Positions 20,999-32,661 of a stretch of 64,000 nucleotides of DNA are shown here, in pieces (within the stretch, counting starts at the first letter, position 1; each line of letters starts with the position of its first letter). The notes below the pieces were generated by a model. It saw nothing but the letters and a program-made list of their open reading frames with translations, had not been told where the DNA came from and ran no database searches. The translations under genes and the position numbers were made by a program. This stretch comes from Diphasiastrum complanatum. Lineage: Eukaryota; Streptophyta; Lycopodiopsida; Lycopodiales; Lycopodiaceae. Where the stretch lies: positions 28,755,192-28,819,191 of the forward strand of contig CM055097.1 of the NCBI GenBank assembly GCA_029204225.1, written 5' to 3'.

Positions 20999-23684
20999 TC
21001 AGTGGTCCTTGTGATGTTCTGCACGATTAGGAGACGTGATGTCTTCCTTTGCAGAAGCTCTGTGATCATCTTCGTGATGCGAATGATGAAGATGAGCGAG
21101 CTTGCTTAATTTTTTAAATCCAGTTATCCAAGTTGAAAAAGTCTTATGCTTGGCAAAGTGGTGCATTTCTTCATGAAAGCGACTATATTGACTTCGAACC
21201 TCAGAAACTTCTTGCTTTAGATTGTCCATTTCCAATCGCATTAGTTTCATCTCTTCATTTACCTTGGCCAAGCCCTCCGAATTAGGGCTAGGATGAAGAG
21301 AGGTTTGAAACAGGCCGACTTCCTTCAAATTGTCATCTGATTTAAGAAACTCTTCAGGCTTCCTTCGTGCCAATGCATTCCTCACCTTGATATAATCGCA
21401 GAATAGAACTTGAACCACTGTTCGTAGTGGAAGGCGTTCATTTTGAAAAGCATGCACGCATGCCTGAAGTGAGAGCTTTTGACAGTCCATAATTCTGCAT
21501 ACCTTTTTTCTTTCATGTTCTGTTAACCTTGGATGGGTCTGAAATCACAAAGCCACTAGAAGTCGTTAGTCGATACTCTAATCGGAATATTATGCTAGAG
21601 GTTAGTACAAAACTCTGTAGAGAAGTAGCCCAATCCACATGTCTGTTTACAATTAAAGTCTAGGCTTGCATCAGAATATGTTCTACATGAAGAAATGCTG
21701 CCTAATAAGCTGAGGAATATACCTTCAGGAAGATGTCTATAGCGCGGTAGAGACCATCGTGAGAAAGGCGGGAACCATCTGGTATTAGTTCTGCAAAACT
21801 TTCAAATTTTGTTAAGGATAGATTTCTGTCCCTTGCTATTTCTGATAGGTAGCTATCTAAGAGTTTGGCCACTTTTAACTTGGCTGCCTGCCTTGGTTTG
21901 AAGGTCCTTGGCGATTCATCCAAGCCTAGCGATGGTGAAGAGTTCGAATGATAACTTTGTTCTGTGATTAAAAAATACTCTACGAGCCGCTGAACAAGCT
22001 CCACGTCAAACAAAGTTTCATACTCACTACAGAATGAAGGTATGAGCAGGTCATCGAGTGTTGCATGATCAAGTTGCGATCCAACTCTTTTTTCTAGGTC
22101 CGCTTTACAACCTGCATCAGCATCCAGCATATTCGCAATTTTTATCAAGCGAATTAGGAACTTGCTAGGAATTGCACTGTCCTCGCGAGGAAGTATTCTT
22201 ACAATGTGCTCAAACAGCGCTAAGTCTTGACGATGTAAAGTAGAGAAACCTTTTACAACTGAATCACTTATTTCTGAGCCAGATACAGATCTTTCCCCTT
22301 CAACTTCTTCAGGGTCATGCATAACAATTTCATACTCTCTTGCCACCGCAGGCAACCATTTTAGAGAATAATGTACGATGACGGATCCAATTGAATCAGG
22401 TCTCATTCCCTTCGCCGCGAGGGCAGCTATTACTTTGGTAAAGTGACCTATCTCGAGGGACACCACATCGTCAAACCACCAGTCTTGCGCGATGTCGCTT
22501 GCAACACTGAAACCTATTGTATCATTGGCAAAGGAAGGATGATTCTTGGTCTCTAAGGTTATTTTGGTACCGGGAGATCTTACACCTCGGGGATCTGTAC
22601 AAGCTTTCCAAGCGATTGATTCACAACATCTCTGAACAATCTTCAGATCTTCAGCCCAAGGAGAAAGGCGTTCACAGGTTTTTAGTACTGATATGGATCT
22701 TTTCCAAGACTGAAGAACAACGTTGTTTATGAACGTTTCTGCTTTTGAGATCAGGTTTCCTTCTTCAAGATCATCAGACATTTCAAGGTAATCTGCCATG
22801 CATCTCACTGCAGCGACGTTTGAAGCACTCAGATCTACAGGCATTCCATAACAAAATCGAGCAGCCAACTCAAAAGCTTCTGCGCCGCCAGACATATGAG
22901 CAAGTACAATTTGAGTCTTCTCCGCATCACGTGACTCGAACACAAGCCGATTGATACGGCCACTTCTGGAGAGCAATGGAAACTGCACAATCTCAAAAGT
23001 TTGTCAGACATTACAAGTCCAGTAGATATAATTTCATCCTTGACCAGAAAGTAGCAGCTACTTTTGATAACTGATCGACGTACGCAGAATCCCCAACTAT
23101 TTGAGCAGTGTTAAGTGAAATATTCACTACTTTTTCTTTTCTTGCACATATCACCATAAAGCGTACTCAACAACGAACCTTGTGGAGATGAAAATTTAAG
23201 CCGCCAACCTCCACAGTCAGGTCACTTTGTAGCTCGGTGGCAACAAACCTACAAGAAGGGTATGCTAAATAATTATCAATACAATGCTAAACCTCACCAA
23301 ACTGTTATATCATGCCAAAAGCTCATATAATGATGAAGCGAAATGGTTCAGTTTACTTGTATGTAACACAGATGAAGTACAAAGGACGAAAAATTATCCA
23401 GAAAATCAGGCTATTTCATGGAAGACGTGCGAATAAAATTAAAAAGCTTTTGCATCTCGCATACATTCTTGAATCCTGATCAGAACGCTCACCATAAACT
23501 TGAATTAATCTTCAGGCTTAATAAGAGTTACTGGAATTTGTACAGTCCGTATAAGTACTTACCAAGCCTCTCCTTTCCTTTGGAAGCCGTCGATTTTCGT
23601 ACCCGTCTTGACAGGACTCATAATGAACGTAGCATTGTCATTGACGTGGACATCTACGTATATGGGTTCCTTCAAGCCATCCAT
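20999..23684 (-). CDS. BTB-NPH3 domain protein (NRL family), four exons, intact
   Basis: Exons on the minus strand are 23,563-23,684, 23,179-23,248, 21,723-22,982 and 20,999-21,538. Joined they give 1,992 nt, 663 residues, ending TGA at 20,999-21,001. Intron donors are GTAAGT, GTTCGT and GTATAT; acceptors are TTGTAG, GTGCAG and TTTCAG. The start is the first in-frame ATG after a stop at 23,718-23,720. The BTB fold spans about residues 45-165 (S-D-L-T-V-E-V-G, H-L-H-K-F-P-L-L-S-R-S-G, F-C-Y-G). The NPH3 domain starts at about 231 (D-W-W-F-D-D-V) and ends near 530 (K-L-S-L-Q-A-C, then L-P-L-R-T-V-V-Q-V-L-F). A coiled coil at about 572-610 and a His-rich tail follow. Family members act as CUL3 ubiquitin-ligase adaptors or scaffolds in phototropin or auxin-linked signalling at the plasma membrane. 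The length is normal and nothing is broken. An alternative start at the Met 22 codon is possible. Which subfamily it belongs to is not decided. Confidence 0.93.
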
Positions 23685-25855
23685 CGCTCGCAAGTAGAAC
23701 TCTGTCGCAATGGCTAGTCAGGATTAAGGATCTATAATTTCATTGCTCTACAAGCTCAGCAATCGTATGCAGCAGATTGAAGGAAAATTTTCTGTGTAAT
23801 CGGGAAACAACAACACAAAATGAAATCCTTCCGAAGCTTAAATATTATAAGTTATAACTCTACGCTTAAATAAACTTATGCATCTAGACAAACGGAGCTT
23901 CATCATCATCAAGATATGTTGAGGAATCTGACTTCAGACTGCCACAAAGTAAAGGATCACTGCGATGAGATGTAGAGCGTCTAGACTATCAAAACCGCAG
24001 CATGCACTCCATTGTAGAACGTCTTCGGTACTGAGGTATCAATACACGCATCCATCTGGGGAGCTCTATTCTCACCTGCATTGGAAATTAGGTCATGTGG
24101 GTGACGCCTCTTTGGCATCTAGGGTGGATTGGTTGGTCCCTCCAATCCAATTTTTGCTTGAATTTAAAAAAAAAAAACGTATTTCTTTTAGTTAAGGGTA
24201 GTTTCAAGATTTAATGCCCCACAAATGCACTTTATTGCAAGGTTACATGGCTAGCAAATCCCTTGACTTGCCCCTAAGCGGCATGCCAAAGTTGCCACCG
24301 CGCATGCTATGTAGGGCCATGTTTGGTGTTGTGTGATCCTTACAAACCAAAATAAGAAGCTTACGCGTGCTTATTGAATTTTTTGTCGACCAACAAGTGT
24401 ATCCACCTAAATATTTTAGATTTATAGGTTTTTTATATGGCTCAAAATCAACTGGTTTTAGTTATTAATCTTAGGTCTTAAGGTTTTATTTAAACCTTTT
24501 ACCGATTCCGTAATAGTTTTTTGGATTTTTTATAAGGTTAGTTTGAAAACTTTTTACGAGCGCTGGTTGCTTTATCCTCAACCATTTGAGCCAGAGGAAC
24601 GATGTCTTAAAAATATATTCTTGATATTAAGATACTAAAAACATGGAGATCTAGAATACGATAAAATCTATTATCTAAGCCAAGGTGCATAAAGCCCCCA
24701 TCCTAAACCATAAATATGAGACAAATAGCCACATCCTAGCCTTGTAAAACCATAAAGATAAGACAAATACTTTGACGTCAATAATCATTTTAAAATATAA
24801 CAAAATGCACAAATTAAAAGATTGTTGCATCACCTAAAGTGGAACTTCACTTGATAAGGAATATAACAATTTAAATGTATCAATATAATGTTTTGTATCA
24901 AAATTTGAGCCTTTTGAAATAAAACAAATATTCTATTTTTCATAAGTTTTAAATTTTGTGTAAACATAAAAGAGCTTTGGCCAATGAATTTTTTAAATGA
25001 CTACCTCTTAGCTTAATTAATTTTGTGATAGGCTTAATTGGTTTTGTGATTTAAAAAAAAATTGGCCCATGAATTGTTTAAAAGATGAGTTTTTGCTTAA
25101 TAGATTCTGCTATGTATTATTTGAGTTATGGCTCTTAAAACCACATCTTATTTTTTAAAAAAGATCACATTCTTGTTGTTTATAGCCATTTATGTAGCAT
25201 TTAAACACCTAGGGATGTTGCCTAAGCAAGACATTGTGCCCATAAACACAAGGGGAAGGCTTTAGAGTGTCACTTGACGGCCCCTAAAGTCACGCTTCGT
25301 CGAATACATTCTTTTGAAACAAGAAGTGTGAGATTCTCATTCACATGCTTCATCCTACCATTTGGATGATCTCAAGTCTTGAACTGTGGAGTAGGCCCTA
25401 TTGGAGTTTTGGGGCCATGACGACTTGCTCTTATATGTTTGCGTTGGCTAAAGTTACAGGGGCGCCTTGGCCTTTTACATATGCATAATGGATTATACAT
25501 GAAAAATTATGCTCATTTTCATATCTCTTATTGAGGGATGAGCTACACCACTATAGTGACAATGGTGGTGTAGCAACCATCTAATGGAGATAGGAGATGG
25601 TACCACCACCTCTTCACAATGGTGGAACCAGACCCCATCCTTAGATCTGTGGAACACCACCATTGCCACAACATTCATGGTGTGGAATACGTGTTCTCCT
25701 TATTGAGCTTATAGTGTGCTATCTTTATACAACCACTTGGTCAAAAAGTTCAAGTGCCAAAATACATAGCAAAAGTTCACTCCAAAAAAATGAAGCTCTG
25801 ATTTTGTTTTCTAATCTAAATTTAACTAATGCAAAGGCCTACTATGTTTCTAATC
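23685..25855. other. NPH3 upstream region and AT-rich intergenic DNA
   Basis: The first few hundred bases must hold the NPH3 promoter and 5' leader, but no confident TATA box was picked. Further right there is no coding frame with a domain. A 10-bp stem (GCTACACCAC) forms a hairpin at 25,541-25,574. The segment 24,813-24,855 reappears at 37,893-37,935. Confidence 0.5.
24813..24855 (+). repeat. 43-bp segment also found at the Y2-X3 junction
   Basis: ATTAAAAGATTGTTGCATCA and the following 23 bases are identical at 37,893-37,935. It is otherwise single-copy in the window. Confidence 0.95.
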
Positions 25856-25989
25856 TTCATGTAAAGATAAGCCATTGGAACCTTGCAACCTATTACACAA
25901 TAGAAACCACCGAGCACACAAGTGGTGGTGTGCCCTCCCAAGGTGGAAGGCCAGCCCCTCCATGTCCACCCTAGAGGGAGACATCGGCC

Positions 25990-25992
<3 letters not shown>

Positions 25993-26042
<50 letters not shown>
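25993..26042. repeat. (CA)n microsatellite, Z1
   Basis: About 25 AC units; the Z2 tract (51,798-51,836) is shorter, about 19 units. Confidence 0.97.
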
Positions 26043-26045
<3 letters not shown>

Positions 26046-26079
26046 TTGAAAATTCTTAGGACTCTTAACCCCGCACCCT

Positions 26080-26107
26080 CCCCCCCCCCCCCCCCCCCTC
26101 CCCCCCC
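26080..26107. repeat. Poly-C tract, Z1
   Basis: A near-pure C run with two T interruptions. A second short C run is at about 26,255-26,266. The Z2 copy is shorter (about 51,868-51,887). Such runs are prone to sequencing length error. Confidence 0.9.
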
Positions 26108-26734
26108 AAGCTCGGAGAAATTTTTTGATATGTCATGGCAAGAGCACTTCATAATACTTCAGCAGACCGAGTGAGATTGATGTTTTTAGCATTATTAGCA
26201 AGGCTGGCCTGATTATGTTATAAAAACAAGCCTCGTAATAAGCCATAATGAGCACCCCCCCCCCCCAAGTGTATAAAAATAGAACATGAAATTTCTATAC
26301 GATGATTGTACGACACATCTTATACAGTACAAAAATACAGTAGATTTTAAAAATTATAGAACCCACATATTTAACATATGACAATGCAAATAGATCAGAA
26401 AAAGACTGCCAACAAAAACGACGCTGCCAACGAGAAAGATGCTCCAACGAGAGAGACGAACAAACCACGTTTACAAAACTCGTTGAACAATTAACACCTC
26501 GTTGAACTTTGCAAAGACGTACATATGGTAGTTAAATTGTAAAGCTAAACATTAAAAACACATCGAACTTCACAAAAACATAAAACGTGAATTAGACCTT
26601 ATAAAAAATCTGAATTCGAAACAACACTAAAAACACATAAATACGGTAGTGAAACCATATACATATTATGGCAATAGCATAGTTTAATAGCATAATTAAA
26701 CTGTATAAATACTTTGATAGCCCTGGTATTAACG

Positions 26735-27412
26735 TCAGTTAACGGGCAAGACATGCTCATTATCTATTCTCGTTATCGCATAATGAAAGAAAGAAAATGA
26801 AGCGTGCTCAGTTCTTATCCGTGAACACCATTTACGCCCGAGAGGAATTAGGGCACCCTTATTAATGATTCCTCCAGGCTCCAGGTCCTCCAGAAGAATG
26901 CGAATTGCCCTGACGCTTCCTTTCTGACGCCGTAGTGGACCTGGCCACTGGTCCCACGCCCTGGCTGCGGGGTCTTGGCTCTCCACCTTACAATCTAACT
27001 GTTGGGTCTCGGCCCCCCTGTCATTACAAATGGCCCTGGCCCCAGTTACCGGATGAATGGGGAATCCCGATGTAGGAGTCAGATGGTGGCAGTCAGCACG
27101 ACGTAAAGCCCATGTAAGTTGGCCTTTAAGCACGTGGAGTATTAGTGACCCATAAAATAAACTCGCTAATGCCCACAACATAAACCATAAAAAGGTGAGC
27201 GAGTTTCTAGCCCCCTTTGGAAAGCAAGATGCATAAACAAGTAAGTCGTTATAGGCACATGGCTTTGCGCCTATTTTATGGTCATGGTCCATGGATATAG
27301 GCAAGCTGCCAACTCCTTGTTTACACAAATATGCTTTGTGGGTCTTCCCTAGTGATGAACCCCATTGGTCTTGTGACACTTCACACAATGGAGAACAAAA
27401 AGATACCTTCAT
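26735..27412 (-). CDS. Uncharacterised 225-codon ORF, Z1
   Basis: An open frame from ATG to stop, kept open in the second copy at 52,512-53,189 with only three amino-acid changes that I can see. The middle (about residues 70-95) is hydrophobic and could span a membrane; the rest is Arg/Gly/Pro-rich. Local GC content is clearly above the surroundings at about 26,860-27,070. No domain is recognised. The frame may be accidental or organelle-derived; there is no direct evidence that it is expressed. Confidence 0.2.
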   Translation of the reverse strand: MKVSFCSPLCEVSQDQWGSSLGKTHKAYLCKQGVGSLPISMDHDHKIGAKPCAYNDLLVYASCFPKGARNSLTFLWFMLWALASLFYGSLILHVLKGQLTWALRRADCHHLTPTSGFPIHPVTGARAICNDRGAETQQLDCKVESQDPAARAWDQWPGPLRRQKGSVRAIRILLEDLEPGGIINKGALIPLGRKWCSRIRTEHASFSFFHYAITRIDNEHVLPVN

Positions 27413-28463
27413 TCATTTTTTTCTCTCAAAGATGCTTTAATTTGAAAGAACATAAGCATGCACTCATGCAATCAACTATCAAGTGTAATATTGCATGGAC
27501 CAATGCATGACAACCATGTAAGCAAGACACTTTCCCTTGTTCTTAGATGAGCTTATTCCCCTATTCCACTTTTACTGAGGGTAGAGGCAAGGCCCCTCCT
27601 CATCCAACCATTGAGAAAGCTTTTTTTTGTGTTTCTCTCAAAGCAGATTGACCATACATTAAAGAGTTTTTACAAAAATACATGCAACAAAATAAAACTC
27701 AAAGAAGTAGCACTTTAGTAGTAGTAAGTTTTCATCAAGTAAGGGATACCTTGTGACTATTATGCCCCTTTTTTAACATATTAAAAAGTAGAATATATAT
27801 GTAGTTTTTTCCAGACATAGGTGCTGCTCTTTCCACCCTTCGTGTCCATATGGCTGCCATGTGACACTTCTAGACTGGTCAATCAGAGTCAAACTGCTTA
27901 TTATGCTTCGTAAGGTACATGTGAAAAAAGTCAAGGTATCCATTACGCAATGGAATCCGTCGCACAGAGGACATTTTGCCCAGTTCGGCTTTCCAAAATT
28001 TATTAGGCTCAACCCCTCTGGGCCTCGCCTAAAAAATTCTAGAAATCCTTACCGGGCAAAATGTCCTAGGCCCGACACCTTCCATAATACGTTATTTTGT
28101 TTCAAATACTTGAGTATTTGTAATTATTTGTGATTCAAAATTACTTAATTCATAAGTGGTTAATAAATCTCAATTTGCATTGTAGATCAATGAATGATGG
28201 GTCTTGTTAGAAAAGTATGTCAAAATTCAAACTTGAAAGTAAGAAATCTAATAATAAGAACCTTGTAAAGAATACTTGTAAGAGGTTGCAGGTACACTAG
28301 CAAGCATTGCATCCCATACACTATCATTGAATTAAATTGATTGAAGGCATAATAAGGAATCACCCTTCAAAACGTGGCCCCAATGAATTTATGTATTTGC
28401 ATCTCATCGTTAAGGGAAAAAAAAAAGACGTCTTATAACTTGCATCTCGAAAAAAAAGGAACT
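27413..28463. other. Z1 non-coding right part with inverted repeat
   Basis: A perfect 14-bp inverted repeat, AGGACATTTTGCCC (27,968-27,981) and its complement (28,054-28,067), encloses about 72 bp rich in short GGCC/CTAA words. It is conserved in Z2 at 53,745-53,758 and 53,831-53,844. No gene was recognised. A mini hairpin transposon remnant is possible. Confidence 0.5.
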
Positions 28464-29189
28464 TAGAAATGATTTTGAGTCACTAGTGATATAACAAGAA
28501 CGATGTGGTGCTATACCACAAAGGCCTTGCCATGTCATAAGTCGTACTTTTATTTTACGAGAATCCTACAAGTTTAGCAAATATGGAAAGGCATTTATGA
28601 CATAATATGAGAATATTAAGCTGAAAATAAAACTAAAAAATGTGTGAAAAAATAACAAGGTAGGCTGCAGACTCGTCCATATACTTCATAGGTGGTCTGC
28701 TAGCTCTTGATGATCTTCTGAAAAATAGAGGAAGTTGATCATCATCTTTTGATTCACTGTCAATGTAATCGACATTGTATACCTAAGAAAATCCCTCTAG
28801 CAACAAGTCAGGCTTTTCTTCTGTCGATGCTTCCGTTTGCTTTGTACTTGACTTTGAAAATCCATTTGCAATCAACTACGTTTCTGCAAACAGGTAATTC
28901 GACAACCGTCCACAATCGTCCATGCCTGGTTCTTGATAAGAGGACGAATCCTCTTTATCCATAGCTTTTTTCCAGAGATTTGAATCTGGCTGACCTGAGT
29001 GCCTCCTTACAGTTGTCAGCTCGTGAAACAAGTAGGCTACATACACATCGATATACATGATAAGGTGGTCTGAGCTCTTGCGATGAACTTCTGAAAAGAG
29101 GGTTTAGAATCATTTTTATCATCTACTTTTTTGCATCAACATTTTGGCTGAATTGGGCAACAACAAGGGAATCATCAATCGTTTTTTCG
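28464..29189 (-). mobile_element. Copia A relic, copy 2 (truncated, X2)
   Basis: Matches positions 1 to about 700 of the window (internal duplication, RT start, linker). It is then joined abruptly to sequence equivalent to 4,525 of Y1. The rest of pol, gag and most of the LTR is missing. From about 28,790 rightward the match becomes dense with single-base indels. Confidence 0.8.
28790..29189. other. Indel-dense stretch, likely uncorrected assembly join
   Basis: Compared with 324-700 there are many one- or two-base insertions and losses (for example CCCTCTAG for CCTCTAG, AGAGGACGAA for AGAGACGAA, TGACCTGAG for TGACTGAG), and the density rises toward the junction. Substitution-type decay dominates everywhere else, so this resembles raw long-read error at a contig join. 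Confidence 0.6.
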
Positions 29190-30518
29190 GTCCATTCTGC
29201 ATCCCATCTTTAGCTACATTAGCTAGCAGTTTCAACCGTGAACTTTTGTGTAGGGTAGACTGTCTACCATAAGAGTTGTCAGCCATTTCGAGTGAATTCG
29301 GATTCTCAAAAGTCTTGCTATCATACTCATAGGTTTTGCTATCACTAGTTTTTTAGTTGAGAGAGGAAACTGATTTGGATGAAGTGTAAAACCCAATCCT
29401 TCTAAGTTGCATAGTATATGGATTGTCAGTAAATCCTTTATTTAGGAGATTCTTTCATTTGGATCACTTCAGCAAAAGTCGCTAATAACATGTCTGCAAT
29501 GAGAGCTAGGAGGGAAGTTGTCTTCTTTAGAGGAGCTTAATAACGAGCTTGTGCTTCTAGATTTTCCTAGAGTAGGAATGCCAAAACCAGAGGGAGATTT
29601 GATCACCGCCAATGAAGAGGATCTAGGGGATCTTTTCTTATTAACCACCAATTGGTACTGATCAATAGTAGATGGAGAGCAGGAGCACTCCGCACACAAG
29701 TAGCTTGAAAGACTAAGGCAAGTCTTGCAAAAGGCAAGAAAAGAGACAAAATAAACAGGTTATTCGAAATAACCAGCTCCATCAAATATGTGAAGACAAG
29801 AGGGGATAGCATCAGCCAACTTTCAAAGAATGCAAGCCTTAACGTGAGGTGAGAATTTGGAGTTAAAGTCAGATCCACAATGTCTATAACCTCTCCAAGG
29901 TTGGAAAGGAGACCGAAGAGGAGACATTTAAACTTGACAAGAAAAAAAGGAAGAGAGATATGAATCAGAAGATGAGATAGACTCAACGTTCAAAACACTG
30001 AGAGTCTTTCTGAACTTGAAGATCGAAACCCCAGAGTGTTAGATATGTATGGTGAAGCTAGTAACATCAGTTTATTGTTGGCTATTTTCTTTCCTCCTTA
30101 GCCACCTCATACCTAGAAAATAAGGTTCACGAATTTCGTGCTGAATCAGCGTTAGCTGTCTACAAACTGGCACCAGCCAAATCATCCCACCAGGCATCTA
30201 CTTCACATAGTCGTAGGCGAGTATGCAGCGAGATAGTTTCACCCCAATCACCTCCCACATCTCGTCGACGGACTTAGCCACCATCATCAACTGTGCTGCT
30301 AGCCACTCTAAACTTCCCATCCCCCCATCCTCTACAACCACCTTCGCCATTGATTCCTCGCAAGTGCCTTCTGTGACTATTGGCTCCATCGTCCAAGTCA
30401 TAGAAGCATGATCCACCTCTCCATCACATTCTACTGTGATGTCTCCATCAACATAGAGGCTGAAGAACAGTTTGTTATGTCTTAGAGCCCTGAGCCTTTT
30501 GATCCCAACTCTTTTGGA

Positions 30519-31091
30519 ATGGAATTCAATTTGTTCCAACACGCCTCTCAAACCTTGGATTCTACACACAGTCAGATCAAGTACCGGATCCAGCACCAAA
30601 AATTCCAAGCACTAGACACCATCGCAATCCAATCTGTGGCCAAATCACTAAAGACATTTGATGCGCAAGTCCCAGACGAGTTTGAAGGTGATGACACATT
30701 TGAAGAGGAAAATCCACAAGCAAAACTTCAAGACAAGTCACAGTCACCTGTGGGATCAGTTCCTGTTGTTGCAACAACCACAGTACCGCCAGTCTATCTT
30801 GATTATGGTGACATCTTAAAAATTCATACACACCTAGGATGGATGATCCAAAATATGATAGAGGGGAAATCTACCATGGAAAAGTAGATTTTGAATCTCG
30901 GCTCGAAGAACACTTTGATCAGTCAAAAGCTGATCCAGATCAACCGGGAGCTGTAGATCATGAAGCAGCACGAAGCCAAGTCTGAGAGTCTCAAAAAGAC
31001 CAAGAAGCAAGAGAATTACGTTGCCAAGCTCCATAATGCTCTGATCAACGCTCAAGATCAAGTAGACAAAGCTATCCAAAATGCCAAGTAG
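30519..31091 (+). pseudogene. Unknown coiled-coil protein frame, Y2 copy
   Basis: Same 191-codon frame as at 5,854. It carries the same derived TAG (30,885-30,887) as Y1 where Y3 has CAG, showing that Y1 and Y2 are closest relatives. Confidence 0.45.
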
Positions 31092-31129
31092 CAGGTTCTC
31101 CTATTGTAGGGTCAATTACATGTGTTTTC

Positions 31130-31130
<1 letters not shown>

Positions 31131-31189
<59 letters not shown>
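31131..31189. repeat. (GA)n microsatellite, Y2
   Basis: About 29 units, the shortest of the four tracts and the main length difference between Y1 and Y2. Confidence 0.98.
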
Positions 31190-31192
<3 letters not shown>

Positions 31193-32385
31193 TATCTCAA
31201 AAGTTAGAATAGAGAAATATTGAAAGTAGTGAAATTAGAATTTCGAAGTCAAAACATAGAAATATTGAGATGGCTATCAAATGTTGCATGTATGTACCAT
31301 CCACACTCTACATGTAGAGGACGAAGATTATGCTAAATATCAAGAAAAGGAAAGTAGGGGAGTGTAAGGATTTTTGCCTGCTATGAACCTCAATTGAGCC
31401 TTGAGGTCATGAGGCCTATCTTCAAAAAGTAGAGGTTAGAGGAGAAATTCATATTCTTTCCAAATCCTTAAAACATCGAAGATCAAATGTAAACGGGAGG
31501 ACAAATGTTGATTTGTGGATAGACTTGAAAACTTTCCATTATGAGGATTTATGGTTTTGAAAGATTGGATCACTAGGCATGTGGTAGTGGTAGTAGTGCT
31601 ATGTTGATTTGATGAAGATGAGCCAACCAAGAATTTTAGTGATGGTTTGCTATTCTATATTCAATGTTGAAGGATGAGATGTGTGAATGAAAGAGAGAGG
31701 GCTAAGAAATGGTATCTACTTACAAGAATGGTTTGGATAATGGATCGAAATTTGTTAACACCTCAAAAATTTTGTCTAGATTGTCCATCCTTGTGGTGCA
31801 TGAGTTGTTTATATGAGGATATTATTTTGTCTCTTTGAGTTTCAAATGGTCCATTATACTTGTTATCCTGAATTCATTTTGCTTGTGACATTTGGGAATA
31901 ATCTTGCCATTTCTATGCAAGAAAAGTGAAATCCAACATGTACATAGACTACTTCCACCTCAGCATGATTATGTTTGCACTGCCATAGCAAAAGTTGGAG
32001 CTTAGAAAGTATATTGAGGACAAGATTTTGATATTGCAAGACCAACTTGAAAGCCTGGTACTCCATTACTATTAACCTTATTTCATGTACTTGTACTTAC
32101 TAGTTTTCCTTCAAAGCCAATCATATTTAAGATCTATTTTATAATCATTTGGTATTTTTTGAGAGAACATAGCAATCATGCTCGTTGTTTCAAAGATGTC
32201 ATTTATAACCATGCACGTGAATATTGTAATGCCTTTTGTAAGAAATAGATGGTGAGCAGATTGCTTTGGTGATGAGCATAGTTCTCGTTAGGCATGCACC
32301 GAGCTATTTGGTAGTGTGTAGTAGCAAATCCGTTAAAGAATGAAAGTCCACAACCATCCTGGCATGGTGATGCCCTCGGATAATA

Positions 32386-32661
32386 GGCTAAACACATGGT
32401 TTGGTGGTACAACATGGATTGTCAAATACAATACCTTTCTTGGGTAGAAATACACTACCTTTTTATTGGAGGAGCTACTCCCACTACTTACCCCCCAATA
32501 CTCCAAGAGGGTAGGCCCATCATTACTAGGGAATTCTTCATTGCATTAACTCGTGGGTATCATCAAGCTCCATCCCAAATCCCCAAAAGGTGAAATGTAC
32601 TACCAAAAAGTACAATGAAAAATGAGTTTTTCTTTTGTACCACCAAACCATGCTTTTAGCC
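32386..32661. mobile_element. 276-bp MITE, Y2
   Basis: Same element as at 7,737 with the same terminal inverted repeats. It was carried by the segmental duplication and is not a new insertion, since the flanks are identical. Confidence 0.8.

Larger units (their letters stand above)
25856..28463. repeat. Z block, copy 1
   Basis: About 2.6 kb closely matching 51,661-54,243. It starts at TTCATGTAAAGATA, exactly where Copia B breaks off in the other copy. Contents in order: a short open segment, (CA)n, poly-C, AT-rich DNA, a GC-richer 225-codon ORF, non-coding DNA and an inverted repeat. It leads straight into Copia A in both copies. Confidence 0.9.

Noticed and set aside
22517-22954. Plus-strand frames of 71 and 69 codons
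   Set aside because: They are antisense shadows of the third NPH3 exon.
23965-24195. 76-codon plus-strand frame upstream of NPH3
   Set aside because: No similarity recognised, it ends in a poly-Lys run from an A-tract, and there is no supporting signal.
25822-26174. Frames with Cys-Val or Thr-His runs and glycine or proline runs
   Set aside because: They are translations of (CA)n and poly-C tracts; the same artefact appears at 51,619-51,933.
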